The translations under genes and the position numbers were made by a program. Below are positions 50,973 through 63,777 of a DNA stretch of 64,000 nt, in pieces (positions within the stretch are counted from its first letter, which is position 1; every line of letters starts with the position of its first letter). Below the pieces are notes generated by a model. That model saw only the letters and a list, made by a program, of their open reading frames with translations, was not told the DNA's origin and made no database searches. The DNA lies in the NCBI RefSeq assembly GCF_949628265.1, contig NC_088786.1:35733681-35797680 (forward strand), given 5' to 3'. This DNA is from Cloeon dipterum (taxonomy: Eukaryota > Arthropoda > Insecta > Ephemeroptera > Baetidae).

Positions 50973-53900
50973 AGTGTTATCAAATATTGTTCTTACTGAC
51001 AAAGAATTGCTAATTTTAAAAGTTAAGCAAAATTTGAAACATAACGAATCTGGTAAATGTTCACCACGTGGTATTGCGCAGTTTCTGCCGTTTTCCTGCG
51101 GGTGGTAGGAGGAGGTGAAGATTTGGTGGTGTGTATTTATTGTTGTAGTCATTTTCTCTTTGCTCCGATTCTCCTGCATGGCGCGCAGCAGGTGTCAGGA
51201 GGGGTGCTTTGTGCTTCCTGCAATGCGGACCTAGACCTAGAAAGCGGGTGCTGACAAATAATATACAAATTGAATAGGGTTCAAAAGAAAAAACCGGCCA
51301 AAGAATTCCATCATGATTGAAAGGTAGATGAGGACTAAATATGGACATGGACCAAACCTTGAGAAAAATGGCACAAGGACGGGATTATTTTCTGGGACTG
51401 GATCAAAAATCCGTCGCGGTTTCCCAGGCATATGTAATTTTGATTTGTCTTACGCAGAGCGGGGTAATTTCAATCGCCGCCGGTAGATACCGCCACCATG
51501 ACGTGTTCTCATGCTAACTTGTAAAACAATAAAATTCATTTCTGTTCACTCCCGACCTCTGCCGGATTCACCGGATTGATCTAACGAGCTCCTTCTCAAC
51601 GTTAAGTTCCATAAGAGGGAATAAATATAGGGGGAGAGACACCCAAAATGTTAAAACTCGGAGATTTCCCATAAGCCTGCCTATATGTTGGGCCTAAAAC
51701 CCCGGAGATCTCCCTGTACCTCCCGTGTTAAATTTAAAAAAAAAACTGACTCGGACACTGAGTAAAGCAGTCCCAAACCCGGATATCCCCGGTCGAAACC
51801 CCGGTCGAAAAATTTCGTCAGGAAAACTAAAAACGAAATTGAAAGTATAGTTCACGGGGGAAAAACAAAAGACAGCATCTCTCTTCTCACAAAAAGGCAA
51901 AGCGCAATAATTCCCGCTGAGCTTGTAATGCAAACCGCTGTGAATTTTCGGAATGAGTTTCGCATGGCATGCTGAATAAAAAGTGGATCACAGCGTAATA
52001 ATAATAATAAGAAGGAGCAATTATTTAACGAATTGCATAACGAGCGCGCAGGAGAGAAATTAAAGTGCTGAGCATAGGGACACGCGTGAATCACGAGGCA
52101 GGCGCCTCTTGCTTGCTTGTTATCTATCTGCTTAACCAGGGAATTCCTGTGCGCGCTTCCTATTTACGCGCGCGCATCACGTTGATTCAATTGCGGGTGG
52201 ATTTCCTCCGTGCGGCAAGAAAGCGCAAAATCGCCGTTCCCACACTAGTGTTTCCTAAGCGACGTCACGGGCGCGGTTAAGTGTGCTTTCAAGCACATTT
52301 TTTACTAATTGAAAACTTACAGGCCGGATTTGTGAATAAAAAAATAAAAAAAATTATATTTTTTGCTCAAAAAGTGTCGTATTGACTATATAGAGCGACA
52401 GTCATAACTTCGTGTCTCTATATTCTCAAAACGAAATTAATTTCAATCATCAAAGTTAATAAAAGTTTTATTTGCCTGGCAATAAATATATTTTAATAAG
52501 GAAAGTGGGTTGATTAGGTTGGAGCCTGTGTTTTTACATGTGCTCGACTTTCTCTGTTTGAAAAATCGCGTATCGATCTGTCATAAACATCAGCACGCTG
52601 ATAATTTGAAGGAGGGGCAACAACACATTCACCATTATCGCCGGTTATCACTATTTTAATGTGAACTTGATGACGTAAGAGAGATGCATCATGTGAAAAA
52701 CAATTTTTCTGCTGCGTAAAATAATGGAAAATTTTATCAATTTATATAACTAATTAGTACCCTTACGCATTAATAATAATGTTTTTTTCGTTGTGTACTT
52801 TTTGAGTGGAAATCCTAATTTCTAAAAAGGAAATTTGAAGGAAAACTGTTACTAATTACATCCTGCATCTCCTTTTCCGGCTTATTTTGGTAAACAACAA
52901 GTACTGACTTATTATATGACGAAATGCTCAAATTGAATTTGTATATTCATAGGCTATGTTAATACACTGACGCAATAATTAATGAATTTTCTATTTTCTT
53001 CCTTCAAAGTCAGCTTTCAGCTTCAAGGACGAAACCAGAACAGATCCATAGAAAGGAAGCTAAAATGTTTCATCATCATCACAATTGTCCTGCATTTTGT
53101 TGGTAGTTTGAATTATTTTAATCTTGCATTACTTTTTAACAGCAGAAAGATGATTTTAAAATAAGAATTCAGTGTTTTTGCCCGTCAGCCACACGTGCAC
53201 AATAGTGGAGAACCTGATTCAAAGGGGTGAGTCCAACTGTCAGATTTAAGAAAAGAATTTTTTTGTTACTTATTATTGTTAAACTATTTCTGGGTATTTT
53301 ATTTGTGTCCAGTCCGATTTCATCTGTAAAAGATCTTATCAAGAAAATTCTTCTTCTGAATACATCCGCGGTCTGCATCGTTCGTAATACCTTCCCCCAA
53401 ACGGAGCAGAGAAGCAATCCCCTGTCAACGTCCAACCACCCTATTTAGGTGAGACAAGATATACCACGAAAATACGAAAATATATTTTCCATGCGATAAA
53501 GTTTCTCTGCTCCTATTGTTCTATTTCTGTGAGCTACCAAGATTTTACTAAATTTTGGGCCTAATAAATAAGTAAATCGAGGTCGAAACTTTGTGAGAAA
53601 TCGAGTTATAATTTGACCTGGACGAAGGAACCATAAATTTTTCTTTTCAAATGGAGCTCAAAGCCTTATCCTGGCCTTTGTCAACCCCGTAAAAAGCCAA
53701 TTAGCTTTTCACACTTTTTTGCGTGGTATACACAACTTTTAACTTTTACGGGCAAGTATGCGTTTTGAACACAAAAGGGCAACACCAGCAGGTACTGCTT
53801 CTGTAGAACTGAACACCAGTTTACAACAGAATAATGCAATTTCATTTTTTTTTTTTTAGATGGGGTCGTGGAGTTTCTCCTGGAGAGCGGAACAATTGAT

Positions 53901-54374
53901 TTAGGTCACCCTATTCAACTCATAGAAAACTGAGAGACAAAGTCGACGAAAACTGCAAGCTGATGGGTGAAGTGTCATTCGGAGCGGCTAATTTTCCATC
54001 AACGGTGCCCAAGCATTTATTTGTAAGCGGAAATCAGTTAGCGACAGGTTGTGTGGATGGTGGCGCATTAATATCATCAACTATAGCGGTGGTCGAGAGT
54101 ATTGTTTAGAACTTGGTGCGGCGGCGCGAGTTGCTGGTGCTCGGAGAGAGGGTACCCGCGGAGGAGGTGGAAAACGGCGTTCCCACTGCCTCCCAGCTGC
54201 TCACGTGAAGTTGCAAGTCTCATTTCGCTTCTGACAGTTAAAGCGCCCGTGCGTTGCTCCTCTTGTGTTTGCACACCGCGCGCCGCACAGTGTCCGGACA
54301 CAGCTGACAGCAGACTTTGGACCATTATTGGTGTTGAGTGTGCGCCCGTTTCGACTGCAGTATGTGGCCCGAGC
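50973..54374. other. Upstream region of C/EBP
   Basis: No other gene is supported. It holds family-Y fragment 3 (53087-53310) and a CRE-like CGACGTCAC at ~52260. The ~270 bases before the start codon are GC-rich and open in the C/EBP frame but look like 5' UTR. I could not identify the transcription start. Confidence 0.4.
53087..53310 (+). repeat. Repeat family Y fragment 3
   Basis: The longest copy: GTCCTGCATTTTGTTGG, 'cagcagaaagatgatttt', 'aaaataagaattcagtgttt', 'gattcaaaggggtgagtcca' and 'ttacttattattgttaaac' match fragments 1 and 2. Confidence 0.7.
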
Positions 54375-54532
54375 ATGATGGACACTGCCATGTATGATTC
54401 AGTCGAGGTGAAAAAACTGTCCGGTGGTGCGACCGGCGGCGTCGCAGCAAGTGTCCACATCAACGTAGCAGGAAACGTAGCAAAACTGGCTGCCCTCAAG
54501 CAGCACCAGCAGCAGCAGCAGCTGTTGCACTT

Positions 54533-54564
<32 letters not shown>

Positions 54565-55523
54565 GAGGTGGCGGTGAGTTAGCCGAGATCGGGCCTCAGG
54601 ACGTGTCGCTCGAGCTGCAACAGCTGATGGAGGACTCGCAGTTCACGGACAACATCTTCTCGGACATCCTGTCGAATCAGAACAAGTACTCGCAGATGAG
54701 CAAGATGGGCTCGCAAGACTTCGCACCGCACCTGAGCAACAAGAACAACAACAACAACACGAACACGGCCAACCTGAACCACTCGCACGTGCCGTCGCCG
54801 CCGTCGAGCGGCCACTCGGGCTGCTCGTCGCCGTCGTCGCCGTTCAACTCGCGGGCGGCGTTGGCCTACATGCCGCAGCCGGTGCACTCGGGGGCCTCGT
54901 ACGGCAACGAGGCGAGCAACGTGCCCGCCATCAAGGAGGAGCCCGTCGACCCGCAGGACTACCGACAGTGTCCGGGCGGCGCCGTGCCGTACGCGTCGCC
55001 GCCGGTCGGCGGCGGCTTCTCGCCGGCGGGCCTGCCGTACAGCAGCGGCTCCAGCATCGGCAGCAACTCGAACGGACCGGTTTTCACGACGCTGACGAGC
55101 GGCAACGGGCTCGGCGGCGGCGGCGGCGGCAGCGACGGCTCGCACGTCATGCACCTCTCGGGGCTCAAGGGTGCGGGCGGCTTCTCGCAGAAGTCGCTGC
55201 GCAAGCACGCGGCAACCCCCAACGGCACCGGCAAGCCGATGGACAAGTCGAGCGAGGAGTACCGGCGGCGGCGTGAACGCAACAACATCGCCGTGCGGAA
55301 GTCGCGGGAAAAGGCCAAGCTGCGCTCCAGGGAGACCGAGGAGAAGGTAAAGCACCTCATGAACGAGAACAACCGGCTGCAAAAGAAAATCGAATCGCTC
55401 ACCGAGGAACTGAGCATGCTGAGGTCGCTGTTCGCCAACGTCGGCTCGCTGCCCGAGCACATCCACCGCGACCTCGACAAGCACCTGCTGATGCTGCAAC
55501 AGCAGCACTTGGGCCACGGCTGA
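54375..55523 (+). CDS. Cebp: CCAAT/enhancer-binding protein (C/EBP; slbo homologue)
   Basis: An intronless frame of 382 residues from MMDTAMYDSVEVKK. The C-terminal bZIP starts near residue 289 (DKSSEEYRRRRERNNIAVRK), with the canonical C/EBP signature and a zipper with T, L, L, L, L at the heptad positions (KHL, NRL, ESL, SML). Upstream are a Gln/Asn-rich stretch encoded by CAG/AAC repeats, an acidic segment (LQQLMEDSQFTDN, IFSDIL) likely to activate transcription, a Ser/Pro-rich region, an IKEEP motif that fits the SUMO-acceptor/attenuator motif of C/EBPs, and a Gly-rich linker. C/EBPs bind palindromic TTGCGCAA-type sites in the nucleus; in Drosophila slbo controls border-cell migration. 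The frame is open upstream to 54102, but that part has no family resemblance and I place the start at the MMDTAMYD methionines. Codon use is very GC-rich compared with its neighbours. Confidence 0.93.
54533..54561 (+). repeat. (AAC)n coding repeat in C/EBP
   Basis: A run of AAC codons encodes about ten asparagines after a short Gln run. Such trinucleotide runs are length-polymorphic in insect transcription factors. Confidence 0.8.
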
Positions 55524-58500
55524 GACGCCCACCCGGCATCAGGACGCAGCAGCTCCCAATGAACGGCTCAGGGTTCTATTGAATTAATTTTATTGTGAAT
55601 CATAGAGAGGATATCGTGGCTGTGTGTATGTTACTGACTATGCGCCGCTGGACTCGAGAGGCTCGCGAATAGTTTCGTTCACGCTGATTCGGCACAATAT
55701 CGAACTATATACATACTATAATACGTTTATTTGAGATATATCATTTTGACAATTCACTGAGTACGTTTAAGCAAAAAGAACTGACTCGCAGAAGCAGTGT
55801 GTGTGTACGGGCAGGCGCGCACCGCTGTCGTCGTTATAGTCGTGTGCGCGAAAAACCCGACAGCTCAGCTGGTAAGTTGTGGCAGATTTGGCTGGCGAGT
55901 TCACTGATTCCGTAATTTCGAGCATTCGAAGTGTGATAATACGAGAGAGATTTGCATACAATTTTACAATATTGTCCAAATATCAAAATGCCAGTAGTTG
56001 GAGAGCGTCAGTCAAATGTTTGCCAAAACTGTGCCGCCGCCCCCCCACCCTCCCCTCGGCCCCCGCGCGACTCGTGTGTTGCCCCCCAATTTTTCGCTCG
56101 CTCGCTCGCCCGCAATGATAATTTTTTGTTTTTGTGTAGACGTACATGCAAAACACGAATGAATACGAGCATTTTTCAGCTCTAGAGTGTAATATTTAAA
56201 TGTGGTGTTTATCAACATTGTAATTATAAAAAATAGTCGTAGCTAAACACACTGGCCAGCGAATCTCCGGCAGATGGAATGCTGGAAAACAGGCTCCAGC
56301 GCACACTGCACACACACACACGTGTCGCACCTGTTTTCAGGCATGCATGCGCCCGAGATGTCGCGCGCGCCCTCTCAGAATGACGTAGTTGTGAATTAAA
56401 TTTTTAATTGTTCAGCAGTACAAGTTTCCGAATTTTAATTGCGCGCTAACTAAGACTTTTTCATTGTTCAAAAGATGCGAATCAATCACTTTACACACAC
56501 AAAAAGTTTCCGGTCCAAAATTGATGTCGTTCATTGCAAATTTGTGATCATGATCAAGATGAGAAAATAAGTATGTATTTAAAATTGGTGATCATATCAT
56601 ACGTGTATATTGTTGTAGTAATTCAATCCATTCATATTTCGCATTCTACGAAAAACAAAAATATAATGATGATGATGATGAACATATATTTTCTAAGTAT
56701 TTGATCAAAGTGTATTTGAAAAAATTTGCTAGCAGATTTTACAATTTACCAAATGACGAGAAGTAAGAATAAAATAAAAACATTTTGTACAGCAAATATA
56801 TAAAGTTTTCAAATATTATGTCCTTTTTCCATCTACATTGTATAAATGAGAAACGCGATCGCACTTAAGTATGGATTATCATTCTGCTGGACAGACTTGA
56901 CGTTAATATCTATCTCGCGGGGCTGGTAATTATAATCAAATAGTTAACATCTCGCGGTTTTTTATTGATCGTCTGTTGCCAACCATTGAACCGAAGTATT
57001 GTGAAGTGGAATTTCGAGAAATTGGGGGTCACGGCGCTTTTATATTGCGCCCGCACCAGTAGATGATAATTTCTTTGATCTATATAGAACTGATTTGACT
57101 CCGGAGTACAACACAATATATAAAAGGAAACAATCAAATTTTGTAAAGAAAATCAGCAAATGTGTCGGTGGATTGAGTTTTTATTATTGGTCGCGTCCCT
57201 CAGTCGGATCAAAATTAGATTATAATTATATCCACCCACAGCCGCACACGAATATGTAATCGATTAGGAATAAAAACGATTAAATTTCCGGGACGTTTTG
57301 AGCCCACGAACGCAAAGCTCCGGGGTGCAACAATTGCTATAATAATGCGTCAATGGTGGAAAATCTCGCGGAGTGGATATCTCTCATTTTTTCTAATCAT
57401 TCAGCCTAATATTGTGACACAATGTAACCAATCTGTGAAAGTATCCAAACGAAAACCAACATCTTACATGAGAATCGATTTTGTACAGTATTTTGCAGTA
57501 GTGTTTACGAGATGCACATTCACACACACACTTACACACACACAAATCGCGAGGGCGTGCAGTTTTTCAATCAATTGTTCGCATTCGGAGAGAACAAACT
57601 ACATTAGTTGCTAAATTTGCGGTTTTCCGCGACACTGGACTACAAATTGAACGTGTAAAAGATGCCACACGTGCACAGCCCTCGCCTACACCACCCACAC
57701 ACACACACAAACACACAAAACACGACACATGTAACTTTATAACATTGGTATAGTCTCATAATTGTATACACCACTGTATTTATATACCATTTATAAATGA
57801 TGAATGTGCGTGCGCGGAGAGAGAGAGAAAGAGAGAGAGAATTTGCGCTGCACTCTCGGCCGCTTCTCGCAAACAGACCTTTACGATGAATTCTCTGTAA
57901 CCGCGCGACTTTTGCTGATGCTGGATTACCGTGTAATTTATTTCTTTTCGATTCCTGTGCTTATTATTATTATTCTTATTAATGTACATAGACAACCAAC
58001 CCCACATACACAAGCGTAATTAGGAAACAAACAAACCAATGCCATGGTGAGTGTTAACCTTTGTGTGACATGTAAACAAATTCATCAGTGCACAAATATA
58101 TTTTGATACAAAATACAACTCGATGCTTTTATTCCAACAAACTCTACCCCTGAATAAAAAAGAGGAAAAATAAATATATAGAAAAAGGAAAACTGCGAAG
58201 AAGCAACAATTATGAGGATCTTAATAGGAGAGACGAAATTCCAAAATCACTCAGTCATCACTTTGGCGCCAGGTCAACGAGAAGGAAACATTCCAGGGCG
58301 AGGACCGAGGAGGAAAAATCCGGCACCTGGGGGCAGTGAGTGGCGTCATTTATTTGTAGATCAAGTTTAAAAATTGAAGTTCAAGCGGAGCATTGTTACG
58401 ACGAGTTTATTCAAACAATAACAAACAATTGGCCAACATTTAGAGCTGCTGTTGCGGCGGCGTCTGCGCGCGAATAAAAAATAAAAAGACGTGCTGGCTT

Positions 58501-59980
58501 GCCTTCCTTGCGAATGCATCACGGCAGTTGTATAATACGCGTAATCAAATCGAATTAGCGCGCGATTCGGCAGTAGGAAATGAATCCGTGCGGCTCTGCT
58601 ATGTGGACGCGTGAGTAATAAAGTTACGCCGCCGCGCGCGGCCGAAAGCCACCATGCATGCAGTTTGTGAGAGGGAAAGTGTGTCACACACTCACACACA
58701 CACTGCACGCTCACTCTCGTAAGGCTGGGCCCCGGGAAGCCTTTATCCATTTACTATGCTATTTAATATATGGGGCCCTGCTGATGGTGGGAGCCCTGCG
58801 CAGCGTTGTTTATCGCAAAGTCAGCCGTTTTAATGCAAAAATTCACTCTCACCAGCAGCAGCCAAACAAAATATATATTATACGCATTTTCAGAAAATCT
58901 CTCGCTTTCCTTTGGGGATTTTCAAGGCTGCTCTTCGCCCTCCATGTGTGTGTGTGTATATATCGATATAATGTGTTTTGTGCGGCAAATCGTGTTGGCG
59001 TTTGCAGCTGGTGCGAATAGCATACACACCGTCTCGTGATTTTCACACTTTCTATATATGTGACGGGATGACGCAGGGAAAAGTTTCTATCGCTTATACG
59101 TATTTTTATTTATCAGTTTCAATTTCACCCGCCAGCACGGTGTATTATTATTACCATTGAATCGGATTCGCAGGGACCAAAAAATGTCAGTGATTTTGGA
59201 TTTAGGGGTGTAACTATATCAATATTTTATTGCATACAAAGGAAACGGGAAGTTCCATCCGAAATTAGAAAATTGTCCTCATATGTTCATCGTAAGTATG
59301 GAGAAAATCGTCATAAATCGGATGGCCCGAGCACAATCGGCTCGTTAGTCCGCGAAAAAAGGCGCGCCCCTTAAATATATAAATGGCCCGGAGGCGCGCA
59401 TAAATATAATTGATAGTCTTAGACCCACCTGCTGCTTTCTGCCCCTTTCTCCTTCCTTTCTTTCTTTCCTTCGAGTGAGTGAGTGTGCGGGCGGGCGGGC
59501 GGGCTTCCACTTTTATCGCCGCTGCCCATAAGCGAGCGCTCGCGCGCACCCATTCAATTTCACATGCATAATTGATTCGCATCGCGCGCGCGGCGTGCAC
59601 AAAGCAATTACCAGAAGCAGAAGGTGAAATTAATTCCTATCGACTGGCTCCTGAGCAGCGACTATTTTTGTGCCACTTTGCGGCGTTAATTAAAAAGCCT
59701 CCGCCGCGCGGCTGCTGCAACCCTTGCAGTGCAAACACGCTCTCCGCGCGCGCTTGCTGTTTGGCGTCGGTAACAAGCAGAGCGCATGCACTGCTGGGTC
59801 TTCCACCTTGATCGTCGCCATCGCATTATTATCAAAGTGCACTTGAATAATAATTATTATAATGCCATAATGCACTCTGCGGTAATTAACATGTGCTCCG
59901 TACTGCGTTTGTTGCGCAGCTTCACAGCCCAGTGCAGCGTTCCAATTATTTTGCTCTTGTTATTTATGGGGTTCATCGGT
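55524..59980. other. C/EBP 3' UTR and gene-free, microsatellite-rich region
   Basis: No coding region is recognised. The C/EBP 3' UTR begins here; the first double AATAAA (AATAAAATAAA at ~56768) is a candidate end. The region has (CA)n and (GA)n runs (for example ~57690-57720 and 57820-57842) and a (GGGC)n run at ~59485. Unlike the rest of the window, I found no copies of the transposon families listed here. Confidence 0.45.
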
Positions 59981-59981
59981 A

Positions 59982-60470
59982 GTTCAATTCAATTCAATTC
60001 GTTTTATTTCTCCAAACAAGTCATATTATTTTACAAACATTTTAAGTCAAGAAAATCACGAAAGGAGAAATAAGGCATTTGTAGTGCTAGCGAACAACTC
60101 GCTGAAACTCGTGAATAAAATAGTAGTAAAATTTACCACTACTTTAAACACTCGCCACACTACAGCCTATGCTACATTAAATCTACACCACATTCGATAT
60201 CACATACAATTTACAATACTTGGGAAACTGGGAACTTGGACACAATTTAATTTGGGACGGGAGGGAGTTCCACTGCTGCGTGATTCGGAAAGAAAACGAG
60301 TTCAATCCAAGTTCAGTGCGCGTTCGAGGAGGAATCAGTCTGTGCTCGCCGTCCGCATTTCTCATTGTCCTGCCCACCATAATTCGCTCCATTGCGTCCA
60401 TGTCAGCTTCTCCATCAAGACATTTTCTAAAGAAAGTCATGTCGTTAAGGCTGTTCAACCCTAGGGCTGA
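59982..60470 (-). mobile_element. LINE 3' end fragment
   Basis: On the minus strand 60458-60183 encodes RTRTELGLNSFSFRITQQWNSLP, of which SFSFRITQQWNSLP is the block typical of the end of non-LTR ORF2 proteins (…F..R….WN.LP). The 3' end is a tail of AATTG units (plus-strand TTCAATTCAATTCAATTC at 59983-60000). Only the last few hundred bases are present. It belongs to a different family from the elements at 20.3 and 28.7 kb. Confidence 0.7.
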
Positions 60471-60820
60471 GCTTTTAGCGGGTTTTAGGCGTCAAGGTAT
60501 TTTCCTTCGGCCCTTTACAATATTTTATGAGTTAAAAACTTCCTTGGAAATAATTTGAAGACCCTTCTTTCACAGAATGCACCGTGAAAATGATCGTGGA
60601 CGCCTATTAACCTACTTTACTCCGTGATTGATGAGAACTTTTCGTGCAAAATAATTTTCTCTTTTTTCCATTTACCGAGATCAACAGTGGTTCGACCCTA
60701 GGGATGAACTTTAATCCGATTTTTTTCGTCAAGGTATTTTTCTTTTGTCCCTTAAATATTTTATGGCTTTAAAAGTCCTTGGACATAATTTCAAGACCCT
60801 TGTGTCATAGAAAGCATAAC
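60460..60820 (+). repeat. Two direct copies of a ~125-base segment
   Basis: 60463-60590 and 60695-60818 share 'ccctaggg', 'cgtcaaggtatttt', 'aatattttatg', 'ccttgga' and 'cccttctttcacagaa' or 'cccttgtgtcatagaa', in order. This is a short local duplication separated by ~105 bases. Confidence 0.65.
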
Positions 60821-63590
60821 AGTTTAACCGGACAGGCCCATTTTTTCTCCTTTTCTCCGGAATTAGCAAAGAATAAGGTCAACACCCTCATACGCTCACA
60901 GGCTGTAAAGATGTTTTCTTTATAAAAGTGTCAGCCGTACTCCAAAGGCCATATTTTTGTTGAAATTTGATGGATAAACTAAGGATATAAAAGGATGTTT
61001 TTCAAAGCACGTGCAGGAGAAGACTTAAGAATTCAATTGTCTAACCCTCAAAAGCATGTATTTATTTTTCTTCCTTGCATTGTGCTCAGGGCATACCGTC
61101 GAAAATATCTTAAGATCCCAGCAGGAAAGATCGAATAGAGAATTTAGCGAAAAAATAAGTCTCAATGCGGGATCATTAATCTTGATAAGCAGATAAAGGG
61201 TGCACCTGTTTGAACCGAATTCTCTCCTTAAACTCTTTTATGTCTCCAAACACAAATAGCGCCTATTATCTTTTATCCTGGCGCATCAGGTGCATAAGCG
61301 CCTACGTGATCCGCGGGGTCAGGTGCGAGAAGAATTGAATATAATGCTTTATAGCATTTAGTTTCCAAGGGATTTTATTGCGGATTATGGAACAATGATC
61401 CACCGCTTCGAACATTCGGAACATAACAAAACATTTTCATTTTGTTTTGATGACATAAAATCTGACAATCAGTGCTAATTTGAGGCTAACATTTTGCTTG
61501 AATGCACTCGAGTTCTCGTCCATACACACAGATTTGGCGACAGGTTGTTATTCCACAGACGATAGCGCACTACATGAAAGCACTACTCAGGTATTGTTAC
61601 ACTTACAAAGGGCGACAAAAGCCGCATTCAATGCGCCCTGACCTGTCCAACAAATCAACATTATTATGACAAGAAAAGTGACAGCTTCCAACACTCATCC
61701 ACTAACAACCTTGACGAACAAATTTATTGATGTGAGATGTGAATAGCTGTTGGTAAATATTTGAAAGTCCAGCCCTTAAAATTTATGAGCTAAAAAAATC
61801 CTAAAATTAATATATTATACAGCAACCGCCAAGAGCAGCAAAGTGCACACTTGAGCGGTAATTATAATGCAATAACAATTAACTTGTGCGCACGCTGTTT
61901 GTTTCCAGCACAGCGTATATAATGTTGTTATTATTATGCAACCCGCAAAACGAGATCTCATCCCTCGTGCTAGGTTTGTATACGCAAAATATGTGCTTAG
62001 TGCGGCTGCTTCGCAAACAGAACCGCGGACGTTCGCCACTTGGCCTGTGCATGCATTCGCCTGCTGAATAACTCGCTAATTTGGTTTATCTTCGGCGATT
62101 TATTGCATTCGGACGACGCCGAGCGATACACACACTGGCGGCCGGGCTCATGTTGAAATCGGCCCTCAGCCCCTCTCTACATACGGTTGGTTTTTTTCCA
62201 TTATTTCAGGGTGGTTTTCGTTTTTAAAATATACTCTAAAAATGCTAGTTCTCAGAACATAATATATAAGACATTAAAAATCATCCTATACCCACTAAAT
62301 TTTGGTGGAACCACTTTATTGCTCTTTAGACCGTGAAAAAACACACATTTTCCATTTCCCAGCTATGTCGTGATGTAATAATTGTGCTACGCACTTGAGC
62401 GGATGATTATCAATTAATATTAAGTAATATTTTCAGGAACTTAAATTCCTGGACCACACTCACTCTTCACTCTTCAGCAGCCCACCGGAAAAACTGTGAG
62501 AAGTATATTCGCAACACAAATTCGTAAATAAAAGTACGATATTGTCGTTCTGCACACAAAATCCGAGCGCGACACGCACATTCAATCACTCTGCCAACTA
62601 CAAATAAAAGCTTTCGCCGGCATTTTTTTTTGTTTTGCTCGCGACATTACAGCATTTGTCCAGCAATGTGTGTATGTGTGTGTGTGTGTGTGTGTGTCAA
62701 GCAGACGCACCTTGGTGTAGTCAAACACATTATTTTTTCATGTGCGTTTGTGTACCGCACACATTCGGACCGAAAATTCTCATTTTTACGACTCATCAAT
62801 TCATCCAGCGGGCGCGGACTCATCAATCACGACCGCTGCTGAGCTTGTTTGCGCGCGCGGCGAAAAAGCTCGTTAAAAATATAAACCGCTGCCAATTCCC
62901 CAAAATGGGTTCGCACATAAAAAAAAAGAAAGTCGCGCGCGCGGCGTGCACATTAAACATTCATATTTTGCTCTGTGCTCCGCGCGAGTACACGGCCCAT
63001 TGGTGACGCGGGGGTGATTTTATTGATGGAAAACATTTTGCTGTCACATCGCGTGTCACACATCTCAAATGTCACGTATCCCATTATTTTGCATCTCGCT
63101 CTCGCGCTCGCTCGCTCGCTCGCCCCTTTTTTTCCACCCACAATGTGATTTGCATGCTATGCCGAGTATCCATTAAAATTAAGAGACTGCCACGAGGAAA
63201 AACTTATCTCGCTCCGTTCGACAAAGCAAATTAAATATCAATTGGAAGGGGCTTATCATAGGAATTTCATTAGACGTAGACACTCTCATGTTTTTAATTA
63301 ATTATTTTCCAATGCACGCAGAATGTTTGTTTATCTTTTAATCAGGCCCAAATTCATCTAAGTTTAGACTGTTTATTTGCTCTCATTTTTAATAAACAAG
63401 CCGCGCTTTACTAAAAGAGCTCAAATTAAAAATTTGCACTCGACAGAACAAACTAACTCCATGTTAAGTCTTATTGCGAGTGTATTTAAAATAAAAAAAA
63501 AGGTAAGCCAGTTTGCGAATAGCTGGAAAAATTATGTTAGACGAAATTAGCGAGGTGGAAAGCGAGTGAGTGAGTCGCGCGCTCACGAGT
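60821..63590. other. Gene-free region with microsatellites
   Basis: Nothing codes recognisably. A (TG)n run lies at ~62665-62697 and GC-rich CGCG/CTCG runs at ~62850 and ~63100-63125. Several short palindromic AT stretches occur. This could be regulatory DNA of C/EBP or of the next gene. Confidence 0.35.
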
Positions 63591-63614
63591 GAGAGAGAGA
63601 GACGCAAGGTTGAG

Positions 63615-63777
63615 TTATATAATAGAAAGTTGCGAGTGCCCCGCGTGGCTTGAGCAGTTTTTAGTGGAATGCCTGCATGACCAGTTAACGAGAAGAGAGA
63701 AAGGAAGAACAGCGCGAGCGGGACCCGCTGCCTACCTCACTAAACACGTGCAAATTTTGCACGATTCATGCAGGCAG
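63615..63777 (+). promoter_or_regulatory. Candidate promoter and first non-coding exon
   Basis: TTATATAAT at 63615-63623 is followed ~30 bases later by 'gagcagtttt', near an Initiator-like sequence, and then a good splice donor, GGCAG/GTAACT at 63777/63778. Together these could be the promoter and 5' exon of a gene that continues past the window. No coding sequence is seen, so this is weak. Confidence 0.25.

Noticed and set aside
50770..50973. Chimeric 67-codon frame joining the C/EBP basic region to repeat sequence as a new gene
   Set aside because: No promoter or zipper, frame produced by an indel; most simply a dead capture. Kept as a finding, not as a CDS.
54102..54374. N-terminal extension of C/EBP by 91 codons
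   Set aside because: Open but Cys/Arg/Ser-rich with no family resemblance; the MMDTAMYD start fits the C/EBP N-terminus better.
54077..55532. Long open frames on the minus strand across C/EBP
   Set aside because: They are shadows of the GC-rich coding strand; composition is Arg/Val-rich with no domain, while the plus strand has a clear bZIP.
58658..59020. 120-codon plus-strand frame after C/EBP
   Set aside because: Composed around CA/TG microsatellites; no domain and no conserved start context.
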